Shown: positions 16,297 through 24,754 of the stretch, one piece after another
Position numbering within the stretch: the stretch's first letter is position 1
Layout of the letters: each line of letters begins with the position of its first letter
Assembly: GCA_963708155.1 (NCBI GenBank)
Contig: OY970183.1
Location: 620,001 to 684,000, forward strand
DNA length: 64,000 bases
DNA from: Methylovirgula sp963708155
GTDB lineage: Bacteria; Pseudomonadota; Alphaproteobacteria; Rhizobiales; Beijerinckiaceae
Reading direction: 5' to 3'
Notes under the pieces: generated by a model
What the model was told of the DNA's origin: nothing
The model's input: the letters and a program-made list of their open reading frames with translations, nothing else
Databases searched by the model: none
Translations under genes and position numbers: made by a program

Positions 16297-17793
16297 GTGA
16301 AAAGTTCACGGTTGATAGCTGGCATTTCGCTGGCGTCGCTCTTAGCCGGCTGCGCCGTCGGGCCGAATTTCGTGCCGCCCGATCCGTCGCTGCCGCAGAA
16401 CTCGTTTTTTGCCGGCGCCACACACAAGCCAGTTGTCTCCACCCGCTCCAACGAGGCGCCAGTCGATCCCGATTGGTGGGCTTATTTTCATGATCGCGAG
16501 CTGACCGCGCTCGAGCAGCGCGTCGCCGCCACCAATCTCGACGTGCGCACGGCGACGATCCGCCTCGCCGAAAGCCGCTACCAGCGCGGCGCGACGGCGT
16601 CCTCGTTGTTCCCGTCGCTCGACGACAACGGCTCCTACAAGCGCTATCAGATCAGCAACAGCGTCATCGAGGGCGTTGCCGGCAATCAAGTCCCGCCCAG
16701 TGCGCTCGCGCCCTTCAACCTGTTCCAGCAGGGCTTCGATGCCTCATGGGAGCTCGATATCTGGGGCCACGTGCGGCGTCAGGTCGAGGCGGCGGACGCC
16801 GATATCGATGTCGCGGCCGACCAGCGCCGCGGCGCGCTCGTCTCGGCGCTCGCAGAAGTCGCGCGCGACTACATCGAGCTGCGCGGCATCCAGGAGCAAA
16901 TCCGCATCGCCCGTACCAATGTGAAGACCGAGACCGACATTCTCGACATCACCAAGGACCGTCAGAAGACCGGCGTCGTCACGGGCCTTGATGTCGAGAA
17001 CGCGGCGGCACAGGTCGATGGGCTGCGCGCGACTATCCCCGATCTTCAACGCCAGGAATCCGAGGCGATCAACGCCTTGAGCCTGCTGCTCGATGAACCG
17101 CCCGGCGGCCTTGCCGCCGAACTTGTGTCGCCAGGCGCGATCCCGCCACCGCCGCCACGCATTCCCGTCGGCATTCCCTCCGACCTCGCCCGCCGGCGTC
17201 CGGATGTGCGCCAGGCCGAGGCGCAATTGCACGAGGCCACGGCCGACGTCGGCGTCGCGGTCGCCGCCTTTTATCCGACCGTTTCGTTCAACGGCACCGT
17301 CGGCTTTCAGGCGCTCGATCTGAAGAGCCTTTGGAAAGGCGCCTCGCTCGAATACAACCTGGGCCCAAGCGTCAGCATGCCGCTGTTCGAGGGCGGAAAG
17401 TTGACCTCGACGCTCGATCTGCGCACCGCCCAGCAGCAGGAAGCCTGGATCAATTTCCACGAGACGGTGCTGAAGGCCTGGCACGACGTGGTCAACGCCC
17501 TCGTCGCCTATCGCACCGAGGCCGCGCGCCGTCGCGATCTGCTCCAGCAGGTCGATCATGCCGGCAAAGCGCTCGACCTCGCCCGCAGCCGCTATCGCGA
17601 CGGCGTCGAGCAATTCGTCACCGTGCTCGATGCAGAGCGTACCTTGCTCTCGGCGCAGCAGCAGGCGGCGCAAAGCGCAACCAATGTCTCGACCGATATC
17701 GTCGCGCTCTACAAGGCGCTCGGCGGCGGCTGGGAGAACAACTTCCCGCCGCAGCCGCATGCACCGCTCACGGCGGCGCTGCCGGGGCTCTGA
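16297..17793 (+). CDS. NodT-family outer-membrane efflux lipoprotein
   Basis: A 498-residue outer-membrane channel subunit of the RND/EmrAB type. GTG 16297 is chosen over GTG 16279 because GGGGGTAGG sits just before it and the product then begins with a clean lipoprotein signal: hydrophobic to residue 18, lipobox LLAGC with C19 as the lipidated cysteine. Two TolC-like repeats follow, each with long helices (for example LEQRVAATNLDVRTATIRLA and the RRRDLLQQVDHAGKALDLA region). It is third in the emrAB operon, completing the tripartite pump. Confidence 0.92.
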   Translation: MKSSRLIAGISLASLLAGCAVGPNFVPPDPSLPQNSFFAGATHKPVVSTRSNEAPVDPDWWAYFHDRELTALEQRVAATNLDVRTATIRLAESRYQRGATASSLFPSLDDNGSYKRYQISNSVIEGVAGNQVPPSALAPFNLFQQGFDASWELDIWGHVRRQVEAADADIDVAADQRRGALVSALAEVARDYIELRGIQEQIRIARTNVKTETDILDITKDRQKTGVVTGLDVENAAAQVDGLRATIPDLQRQESEAINALSLLLDEPPGGLAAELVSPGAIPPPPPRIPVGIPSDLARRRPDVRQAEAQLHEATADVGVAVAAFYPTVSFNGTVGFQALDLKSLWKGASLEYNLGPSVSMPLFEGGKLTSTLDLRTAQQQEAWINFHETVLKAWHDVVNALVAYRTEAARRRDLLQQVDHAGKALDLARSRYRDGVEQFVTVLDAERTLLSAQQQAAQSATNVSTDIVALYKALGGGWENNFPPQPHAPLTAALPGL

Positions 17794-17986
17794 GCATCGG
17801 ACCGAAAAAACTAGGTCGTGAACCCATAAACGGGGAATGACCGAGATGGGTGGAAGTGCCTGTCGGCTTACAGCGTGGATACTCCGGAAGCGGATGTGGT
17901 TCCGACCAGCGGTGAACCATGGAGCGTGATTGTCCGAGGGCCGGCATTTTGAGTGCTTCCAGGATGCTCAATCTTGTCGGTTTCGG

Positions 17987-18751
17987 TCACGTGAGGTTGA
18001 GCCCACCATCGGAGAGCAAAATCTCGCCCGTCAAATAATCCGATTGCACGAGCATCATAACTGCTTGCGCAATGTCTTCCGGGCTGGCCGGCCGTCGCAT
18101 CGGCGCGCGCGTTCTCCATAACTCTTGGGCTGCTGTCCAGTCGGCTGTTAGCGGTGTGTCGACAAGGCCAGGCGCAACGGCATTTACCCTGATGGCTGGC
18201 GCCAGTGACAATGCAAGTAGCCGTGTCACGTGGTTGAGCGCCGCCTTGGTGGCTGCATACGGAATTGAGGCCCCTTTTGGCCGAACTCCGGCGTGAGAGC
18301 TAATGTTTACGATACAAGCCGTTCGTCCATGCTGCGCCGCGTTGCGGAGCGCGGTCTCAGCTTCAGCTATAAGGTGAAAGGGCGCCACCATATTCACTTC
18401 GTACAGTGCGTGCCAAATCTCCGAAGTGGCTGCGCGCAGATCGGCGTGGGGTATCACACCGCTCAGACCAGCATTGTTCACCAGCACGTCCAACCGCCCC
18501 CATAAGCCAACAGCATCATGTATGAGACGTCTGCGGTCGCTTTCTCGGGCTAAGTCGGCTTGAATATGGCTGGCAAATTTAAGCTCGGCCGCAAGAGACC
18601 GACCTTTATCCTCGGAATTACGAGAATGAAGGATAACATTATACCCTTCCTGCACGAACCTCCGGGCAACGGATTCGCCAATTCCAGATGTTGAACCAGT
18701 GACAAGGGCGACGGGACGATAATCTTCCACCAGGCTCAACTCTTCTCTCAA
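17987..18751 (-). CDS. Short-chain dehydrogenase/reductase
   Basis: A 254-residue classical SDR. The cofactor motif TGSTSGIGE is at residues 18-26, NNAG at 92-95, and the catalytic Ser 151/152, Tyr 165 and Lys 169 in YAATK are present. A C-terminal AxRVNAVAPG-like segment and DGGLNL ending are typical of 3-oxoacyl-ACP-reductase-like SDRs, but the substrate is unknown. The start is unclear: TTG 18751 is given, while TTG 18739 or GTG 18730 are possible. Base composition is less GC-rich than the flanking genes, and it lies in the only accessory-looking stretch of the window, next to an IS fragment. Confidence 0.85.
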   Translation of the reverse strand: MREELSLVEDYRPVALVTGSTSGIGESVARRFVQEGYNVILHSRNSEDKGRSLAAELKFASHIQADLARESDRRRLIHDAVGLWGRLDVLVNNAGLSGVIPHADLRAATSEIWHALYEVNMVAPFHLIAEAETALRNAAQHGRTACIVNISSHAGVRPKGASIPYAATKAALNHVTRLLALSLAPAIRVNAVAPGLVDTPLTADWTAAQELWRTRAPMRRPASPEDIAQAVMMLVQSDYLTGEILLSDGGLNLT

Positions 18752-18870
18752 TTCCTGTCCCTCGCTTATGGCTGCCTTCCGGAAAAATCAAATGATCTGG
18801 CAGTGACGGCCTTGGGCCGATAGCTGCCTGGCCGCTTCCATAGTTCGCCAAATGCTGATTCAGCAGCGGC

Positions 18871-19359
18871 ATGAGCCAATATGACCTGACCGACTTCGAG
18901 TGGCGCGTGATCGAGCCGCTGCTGCCCAACAAGCCACGAGGCGTACCGCGCGTCGATGACCGGCGCGTGCTAAACTGCATCTTCTGGGTGCTGCGATCCG
19001 GTGCGCCATGGCGAGACCTGCCCAAGTGTTATGGCCCGCGCACCACCTGCTACAACCGCTTCATTCGATGGCGAAAGGCGGGCGTTTGGAATCGGATGAT
19101 GGATGCTATCACCGCTGCCTATGACGGCGATATCCAGATGATTGACGGCACCTCCGTCCGCGCCCACCAGCAGGCCGCGACGGCAAAAAGGGGTAGTGCA
19201 GATCACTGTCTTGGTCGCTCCCGAGGCGGCCTCACGACCAAAATCCACGCGGTCGTCGACGCGCAAGGACTTCCAATCCGGCTTGGCCTGACCGCTGGGC
19301 AAGCGCACGACGGCCAGGTCGCCGACAAGCTTCTCGACCAGCTGGCTCCGAGCTTATGA
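18871..19359 (+). mobile_element. Truncated IS5-family (IS427-like) transposase
   Basis: A 162-residue transposase start, MSQYDLTDFEWRVIEPLLPN, characteristic of the IS427 group of IS5. The first catalytic Asp is in IQMIDGTSVRAHQQ (about residue 92). The similarity stops after QAHDGQVADKLLDQLAP, at about 19350, where intact copies continue into LLADKAYDAD; the second Asp and the Glu are absent. It is therefore a non-functional 3'-truncated remnant. The terminal inverted repeats could not be located with confidence. It marks the 17.8-21.2 kb stretch as a site of past insertion. Confidence 0.85.
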
Positions 19360-19398
19360 GTCTAAGGCCTAGGCCAGCTCGGCCAACCGCGCGCCGGC

Positions 19399-20172
19399 CT
19401 AACAATAAAAGACTGAAGGTGGCATGCCGAAATGTTTTCGGAACATCGCGGTAAAGGCGCTTTGGCTGGCGTAGCCGCAGTCGAAGGCCACATCGATGAT
19501 CCGATCACCGCAGGCAATTCGCCGCAGGGCATGCAGGAGACGAGCCTGCTGGCGCCATTGGGCAAAGCTCATGCTGGTCTCTTTTGCGAATAGACGATGC
19601 ACGGTCTTGGCTGTCACGTTCAGCCGCTTTGCCCATTGAGTTGCCGTCGAGATGTCGGCCGGATAGTCGGTCAAGGCGTCGCAGATCGTTCGGATTCGCC
19701 TGTCACTCGGCGCCGGAAGATGCAGCGGTAGAACATCTGACACACGCAACTCGTCGAGCAGCAAGCGCATGAGCCGGTCATCCCGGCCGCCTTCCTCATA
19801 ATCAATCGATATATCGACGGCAGCGACAATAAGTTCTCTGAGCAGCGGCGACACCGCGATCACGCAACTCTTCGGCGGAAGATGCGGCGCCGCCGACGCA
19901 TCGACGAAGACAGTGCGGATTTTTACATCGCCGCACATTCTGACCTCATGCTCCAGACCGGCGATGAGCCATAGTGCCCGGTTCGGCGGAACCACCCACG
20001 ATCCTGCCGCCGATCGCACGATCATTACGCCTGCCATCGCATAAAGAAGCTGCCCGCGCGGGTGCGAATGGAGGTCTGTCGAGGTGCCATCAGGATAGTT
20101 CACCTCCATCGCGGCCATGACGCGGTTCGTGTCATGAAATTCCAGATGGCGGTGCTTTATCTCGGTCAGCAT
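19399..20172 (-). CDS. AraC-family regulator with cupin sensor domain
   Basis: A 257-residue regulator. An N-terminal cupin fold with HSHPRGQLLYAMAG and WLIAGLEHEV (about residues 25-85) is followed by a C-terminal double HTH (about 165-257), including TAKTVHRLFAKETSMSF and the second helix pair ending FGMPPSVFY. ATG 20172 starts MLTEIKHRH, the usual beginning for this group; the open frame reaches back to 20262 but would then overlap the divergent transporter. It resembles the NimR-type regulators that control a divergently encoded exporter. The EamA gene 88 bases away is the probable target. Confidence 0.88.
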   Translation of the reverse strand: MLTEIKHRHLEFHDTNRVMAAMEVNYPDGTSTDLHSHPRGQLLYAMAGVMIVRSAAGSWVVPPNRALWLIAGLEHEVRMCGDVKIRTVFVDASAAPHLPPKSCVIAVSPLLRELIVAAVDISIDYEEGGRDDRLMRLLLDELRVSDVLPLHLPAPSDRRIRTICDALTDYPADISTATQWAKRLNVTAKTVHRLFAKETSMSFAQWRQQARLLHALRRIACGDRIIDVAFDCGYASQSAFTAMFRKHFGMPPSVFYC

Positions 20173-20260
20173 GTCCCAATCTCTACATAGACTGTCATCC
20201 TGACGCAATACAGACTCTCGGCAAAGTCCTAAGTCTCTAGGAAAATAGGGACTTGAGATC

Positions 20261-21178
20261 ATGAAACAGAAAGCCGCGTTCCTTTATCCATTCTTCGCGA
20301 TCCTTCTTTGGTCAGGAAACGTCATCGTTTCGAGAATGTCCGCGCACACGATCGGGCCGGAGGCGATCACGTTTTACAAACTCCTTCTTGCCGTCGTCCT
20401 GATGAGCACATTTGTGGCTCTGGCCACTTGGCGTAACCGCGCGGTCATTTGGCAATACCTCGGTCAGCTTGTCATCCTCGGCTTTCTCGCCATGTGTCTG
20501 TTCCAGAGCCTGTCTTATCTCGCTGCCGAAACCACGACGGCGACGAACATGGCCGTCTTCACGGCCCTTACGCCGCTGCTGACCGTGGCACTGAGCGCCT
20601 TTCTGCTCAAAGAGGCGCCCACGGTCGGAATGGTCGGCGGCGGGACGCTGTCGCTCGTCGGTCTCGTCTATCTGGTCAGCAGTGGCGATCCGGCATCTTT
20701 AGCGCGCAACGGCATTCATGTCGGCGATCCCTTGATGTTGGCCGCGGCTCTGGTCTATGCGCTTTACGGCGTGCTGCTGAAGCGCTGGAACCTTCCGATT
20801 GCAAGCTGGCAGTCGACCTACGTGCAGGCAATCAGCGCGCTTGTGATCATGTTTCCGGCATTTCTTGCAACGCCCGCGCCGATGCGTTCTCTGAACGCCG
20901 AAACCCTGCCGCTCATCATCTACGCCGGGGCCATGGCTTCCGTCGTGCTTCCATTCCTGTGGATCCGGGGCGTGCACATTCTGGGTCCGAGCCGCTGCGC
21001 AGTCTTCATGAACTTGTTACCTATATTTACCGCGCTCGGCGCCATCTTGCTGCTCGGAGAACCTGTTCGTCTCTTCCATGTCATCGGTGGCGGGACAGCT
21101 TTGGCGGGCGTTGCCTGCGCCGAAATATTCCGTAGGCCACTTCGCGCTTTTTCTCTGACGGCTGAGGTCAGCGACTGA
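20261..21178 (+). CDS. EamA-family (DMT) transporter
   Basis: A 305-residue ten-helix transporter of the drug/metabolite superfamily, made of two EamA repeats (about residues 8-140 and 155-290). The first repeat carries AETTTATNMAVFTALTPLLT with LLKEAP, and the second has the equivalent PIFTALGAILLLGEPVRLF, the usual conserved end of each repeat. Such proteins export amino acids, sugars or drugs, but the substrate is unknown. It is divergent from the AraC regulator, which probably controls it. Both genes sit in the less GC-rich accessory stretch. Confidence 0.9.
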   Translation: MKQKAAFLYPFFAILLWSGNVIVSRMSAHTIGPEAITFYKLLLAVVLMSTFVALATWRNRAVIWQYLGQLVILGFLAMCLFQSLSYLAAETTTATNMAVFTALTPLLTVALSAFLLKEAPTVGMVGGGTLSLVGLVYLVSSGDPASLARNGIHVGDPLMLAAALVYALYGVLLKRWNLPIASWQSTYVQAISALVIMFPAFLATPAPMRSLNAETLPLIIYAGAMASVVLPFLWIRGVHILGPSRCAVFMNLLPIFTALGAILLLGEPVRLFHVIGGGTALAGVACAEIFRRPLRAFSLTAEVSD

Positions 21179-21226
21179 TCGCGGACAGAAATACACGCGA
21201 TTGGGAGCGAAACTCCAAGTGAGCCG

Positions 21227-21490
21227 CTATTCGAAGGCCACGGAAAGCCCGCGCCGATCGCATTCCGCCGTTATCCCGGCGGCGATCCGCTGCAAATCTT
21301 CGACGGCGATTTCTTCGTCTTCGTGCGGCGGATCCCAGGTGAGAATCTCGTCGAGTCGAATGACGAAGTCCGCCGGCTCCTCGATATTCGGCAGATCCTT
21401 GACGGTATAGATCGTCAGGCGCTTCTCGCCGCTCGACACGCGAAACGCGCCCTCGGTGAGTTCGACGACCAACCGCGTCCGGCCGCTCAA
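21227..21490 (-). CDS. Small acidic protein, possibly Imm74-like
   Basis: An 87-residue acidic protein starting at TTG 21490, with GAGGCAG upstream. The body (LVVELTEGAFRVSSGEKRLT, then FVIRLDEILTWDPPHEDEEI and a final helix ending GLSVAFE) resembles the Imm74-type family, in which a conserved W-x-P-P-H-x-x-E segment is followed by a helix. Imm74 members were named as predicted immunity proteins of polymorphic toxins, but many stand alone in genomes with no toxin nearby, as here. It is 34 bases downstream of mutY on the same strand. The family link is from pattern memory only. Confidence 0.5.
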   Translation of the reverse strand: MSGRTRLVVELTEGAFRVSSGEKRLTIYTVKDLPNIEEPADFVIRLDEILTWDPPHEDEEIAVEDLQRIAAGITAECDRRGLSVAFE

Positions 21491-21524
21491 CGATCTGCCT
21501 CGGCGTTTGCCGTAGTGCCTGCTC

Positions 21525-22598
21525 TCACCATCCGCTGTCCCTCACTGCGGCGACAACCTTGCGCATTACGCTCGGCAAAGCCTCGGCCTCAATATCGCTG
21601 ACCCAGCGGCAGTCTTGCGGCGGCTTTGTGCCGCGACCGACCTCCGCGACGAAAATATCGAGAGTTAGAGTAAAATGCGTAAACTGATGCGTGACCTTGG
21701 CGTCGAGGCAATGATAGTCGGCGATGAGCGGGGCGTCACGCAAGGCGTTCGTCGGACTGTAATCCTCGCTCCAATGTGTTCCCGGAAATTCGCTCATGCC
21801 GCCGAGCAGGCCCTTGGCCGGCCGCGTGCGCAGCAGGAGTTCTGTGCCGCGTCGCAGAAAGAACGCTGCCCCCCAGCGCGCCGGACGCGCGGCCTTCGGC
21901 GCCTTGCGCGGCCATTCTTCTGGCGAAGGCTGCGTTGCCGCGCGGCAAAATTCCTTGATCGGACAAAGCGCGCAGAGCGGCCGGCGCGGCGTGCAGATCG
22001 TCGCACCAAGGTCCATCAAGGCTTGCGCGAAATCGCCCGGCCGTCCGGGATCGAGCAGGGTCCGCGCATGCTCCGCGATCAATGACTTAGCCCCCGGCAG
22101 CGGCGTCTCGATCGCATAGAGGCGCGCGATGACACGCTCGACATTGCCATCGACCGCGACAGTCTGCTGGCCGAAAGCGATGGCGGCGAGCGCCCCCGCC
22201 GTATAGGGCCCGATGCCCGGCAACTGCCGCAGCTCCGCTTCCGTCGCCGGAAATTGCCCGCCATGCCGGGCGACGACCGTCTGGGCGCAGGCGTGGAGAT
22301 TACGCGCCCGCGCGTAATAGCCGAGGCCCGCCCATTGCTGCATCACCGCCTCGACCGGGGCGGCGGCCAGAGCCGCAACATCCGGCCAGCGGCGGCGAAA
22401 GGCCTCGAAATAAGGCTTCACCGCCGCGACTGTCGTCTGCTGCAGCATGATCTCGGACAGCCAGACGAGATAGGGATCGGCCACCTCGCCCGGCCCGGCG
22501 CGCCAGGGCAGATCGCGGCGCTGGCGGTCATACCAGTCAAGCAGCGCCCCTGCCGGGCGCCCCGATGCCTTCGGCCTTTGGCGCAAGGGCTGATCCAT
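21525..22598 (-). CDS. mutY: A/G-specific adenine glycosylase MutY
   Basis: A 357-residue repair enzyme that removes adenine paired with 8-oxoguanine. Catalytic residues are visible: E49 in VWLSEIMLQQT and D150 in VAVDGNVERV, with the helix-hairpin-helix LPGIGPYTAGA just before. The 4Fe-4S cluster is bound by C202, C209, C212 and C218 (CX6CX2CX5C). The C-terminal NUDIX-like domain (about 235-350) recognises 8-oxoG. The ATG 22598 start is 58 bases from the divergent recG start. Confidence 0.96.
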   Translation of the reverse strand: MDQPLRQRPKASGRPAGALLDWYDRQRRDLPWRAGPGEVADPYLVWLSEIMLQQTTVAAVKPYFEAFRRRWPDVAALAAAPVEAVMQQWAGLGYYARARNLHACAQTVVARHGGQFPATEAELRQLPGIGPYTAGALAAIAFGQQTVAVDGNVERVIARLYAIETPLPGAKSLIAEHARTLLDPGRPGDFAQALMDLGATICTPRRPLCALCPIKEFCRAATQPSPEEWPRKAPKAARPARWGAAFFLRRGTELLLRTRPAKGLLGGMSEFPGTHWSEDYSPTNALRDAPLIADYHCLDAKVTHQFTHFTLTLDIFVAEVGRGTKPPQDCRWVSDIEAEALPSVMRKVVAAVRDSGW

Positions 22599-22656
22599 GC
22601 TCAGCCTGTATCAGCGCCCCATTCTGTCCGCCATCCCAATCGTATATGACGGCGGC

Positions 22657-24753
22657 ATGCGCCCCTCGATCCTCGATCCTCTCTTCGCGCCGGCGGCCGG
22701 CCTCGCCGGGGTGGGGCCGAAGATTGCCAAGCTGCTCGACAAATTGCTCGGCACGGACGCGGGCGCACGCGTCGTCGATCTCCTCTTTCACTTGCCGGTG
22801 AACACGATCGATCGACGCAACCGCGCCAAAATCGCCGTGGCCCCGCGCGACCAGATCGTGCTGATCGAGGCGCAGGTGGTCGAACATCGCGCGCCGCCGC
22901 CGCGCTCGCGCGCGCCATACAAAGTGCTGGTCGAGGACGAGACCGGCGACGTTCTGCTCGTCTTCTTCCTCGCCAATCACGCCTGGATCGAAAAGGCGCT
23001 TCCGGTCGGCGCGCGGCGCTTCATCTCCGGCAAGCTCGAACTCTGGGATGGGCATCTCCAGATGGTGCATCCCGACCGCGTGGTCGATGCCGAGGGCCTC
23101 GCCCAGATGCCGCTCGTCGAGCCCGTCTATGGGCTGACCGAGGGGCTCGCGCCGCGCGCGCTGGCGAAGATCATCGGCGCGGCACTGGCGCGGCTGCCCA
23201 AGCTGCCGGATTGGCTGGCGGACACCCGCGCCAAACCGCCGAACCTGCCGGGCTTCACTGAGGCGCTCGCGATCGTGCATCATCCGCCCGAGCCTGAGGC
23301 GATCGCGCCGACCGCGCCGGCGCGGCTGCGCCTCGCCTATGACGAACTGCTGGCGCATCAACTGGCGCTGGCTTTGACGCGCGCGCATCTGCGCCGCACG
23401 GCGGGACGCAGCCACAAAGGCGATGGCACGCGCACCACTGCGATCCGCGCCGCTTTGCCCTTCGCGCTCACCGGCGCGCAGGAGACCGCGCTCGCCGAAA
23501 TCAGCGCCGATCTCGCCGAGCCGACGCGCATGTTGCGGTTGCTGCAAGGCGATGTCGGCTCGGGCAAGACAATCGTCGCGTTGCTGGCAATGACGGAAGT
23601 TGTTGAGGCCGGACGTCAGGCGGCGCTGATGGCGCCGACTGAAGTGCTCGCGCGCCAGCACTTCGAGTCGATCGCGAAATATGCTGACGCCGCGGGTCTA
23701 CGCCTCGCTTTGCTCACCGGTCGCGACAAGAGTGCCGAGCGTGCACGCACGCTCGCGGCGCTCGCCGAGGGCAAGATCGACATCGTCGTCGGCACGCATG
23801 CTTTGTTTCAGGAGAGCGTCGCCTTCCACGACCTCGGCCTCGCCGTCGTCGATGAGCAGCATCGCTTCGGCGTGCATCAGCGCCTCGCGCTCGGCGCCAA
23901 GGGCGCGGGCGCCGATATTCTGGTGATGACCGCGACGCCCATTCCGCGCACGCTTGTCCTCACCTATTTCGGCGACATGGACGTCTCGACCCTCCGCGAG
24001 AAGCCGCCGGGCCGCCAGAAGATAGAGACCCGCGCACTGCCGCTCGATCGGATCGGCGATGTCGTCGCGCGGTTGCAAAGCGCGGTCGCGAGCGGCGCCC
24101 GCGCCTATTGGATCTGTCCGCTCGTTGCCGAAAGCGAGGCGCTCGATGTCGCGGCTGTCGAGGAGCGCTTCGCAGCGCTGAAAGAGATTTTCGGTGCGAA
24201 GGTCGGCCTCGTCCACGGCAAGATGAAACCCACCGACCGCGACAAGGCGATGGCTGCCTTCGCAAAGGGCGAGACGCAGGTGCTTGTCGCTACGACCGTG
24301 ATCGAGGTGGGGGTCGACGTGCCGGAAGCCTCGATCATCGTCATCGAACACGCCGAACGCTTCGGCCTTGCGCAATTGCATCAGTTGCGGGGGCGCGTCG
24401 GGCGCGGGCGGGCGCAATCGACCTGCCTTCTGCTCTACAAGCCACCGCTCGGCGAAACCGCCAAGGCGCGGATCGAGATCCTGCGCGAAAGCGACGACGG
24501 CTTCCGCATCGCCGAAGAGGATTTGCGCCTGCGCGGCGGCGGCGATGTGCTCGGCACGCAGCAGTCCGGCCTGCCCGGCTTCAGGCTGGCGCAGCTCGAT
24601 GTCCATGCCGACCTGTTGAAGCTCGCGCGCGCCGAGGCGCAGAACATCATCGCCACCAATCCGCGTCTCGAAGGCGCGCACGGCAAGGCATTGCTCGTTC
24701 TGCTGCATCTCTTCGAGCGCGAGGCGGCGGTGAAGTTGCTGCAGGCGGGATGA
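22657..24753 (+). CDS. recG: ATP-dependent DNA helicase RecG
   Basis: A 698-residue branch-migration helicase that remodels stalled forks and Holliday junctions. An N-terminal wedge/OB domain (about residues 60-180) precedes the motor: Walker A GDVGSGKT at about 298, DEQH box in VDEQHRFGV at about 398, motif III TATPIPRT, and motif VI QLHQLRGRVGRG. ATG 22657 starts MRPSIL; an upstream in-frame ATG at 22597 would extend into the mutY promoter region. The downstream serine hydrolase begins one base after the stop. Confidence 0.96.
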   Translation: MRPSILDPLFAPAAGLAGVGPKIAKLLDKLLGTDAGARVVDLLFHLPVNTIDRRNRAKIAVAPRDQIVLIEAQVVEHRAPPPRSRAPYKVLVEDETGDVLLVFFLANHAWIEKALPVGARRFISGKLELWDGHLQMVHPDRVVDAEGLAQMPLVEPVYGLTEGLAPRALAKIIGAALARLPKLPDWLADTRAKPPNLPGFTEALAIVHHPPEPEAIAPTAPARLRLAYDELLAHQLALALTRAHLRRTAGRSHKGDGTRTTAIRAALPFALTGAQETALAEISADLAEPTRMLRLLQGDVGSGKTIVALLAMTEVVEAGRQAALMAPTEVLARQHFESIAKYADAAGLRLALLTGRDKSAERARTLAALAEGKIDIVVGTHALFQESVAFHDLGLAVVDEQHRFGVHQRLALGAKGAGADILVMTATPIPRTLVLTYFGDMDVSTLREKPPGRQKIETRALPLDRIGDVVARLQSAVASGARAYWICPLVAESEALDVAAVEERFAALKEIFGAKVGLVHGKMKPTDRDKAMAAFAKGETQVLVATTVIEVGVDVPEASIIVIEHAERFGLAQLHQLRGRVGRGRAQSTCLLLYKPPLGETAKARIEILRESDDGFRIAEEDLRLRGGGDVLGTQQSGLPGFRLAQLDVHADLLKLARAEAQNIIATNPRLEGAHGKALLVLLHLFEREAAVKLLQAG

Positions 24754-24754
24754 A

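Noticed and set aside
18871..19359. Intact IS element
   Set aside because: The transposase lacks its second half, and terminal inverted repeats could not be placed.
21227..21490. Toxin-immunity system based on the Imm74-like protein
   Set aside because: No toxin, secretion marker or cysteine-rich partner is within several kilobases.
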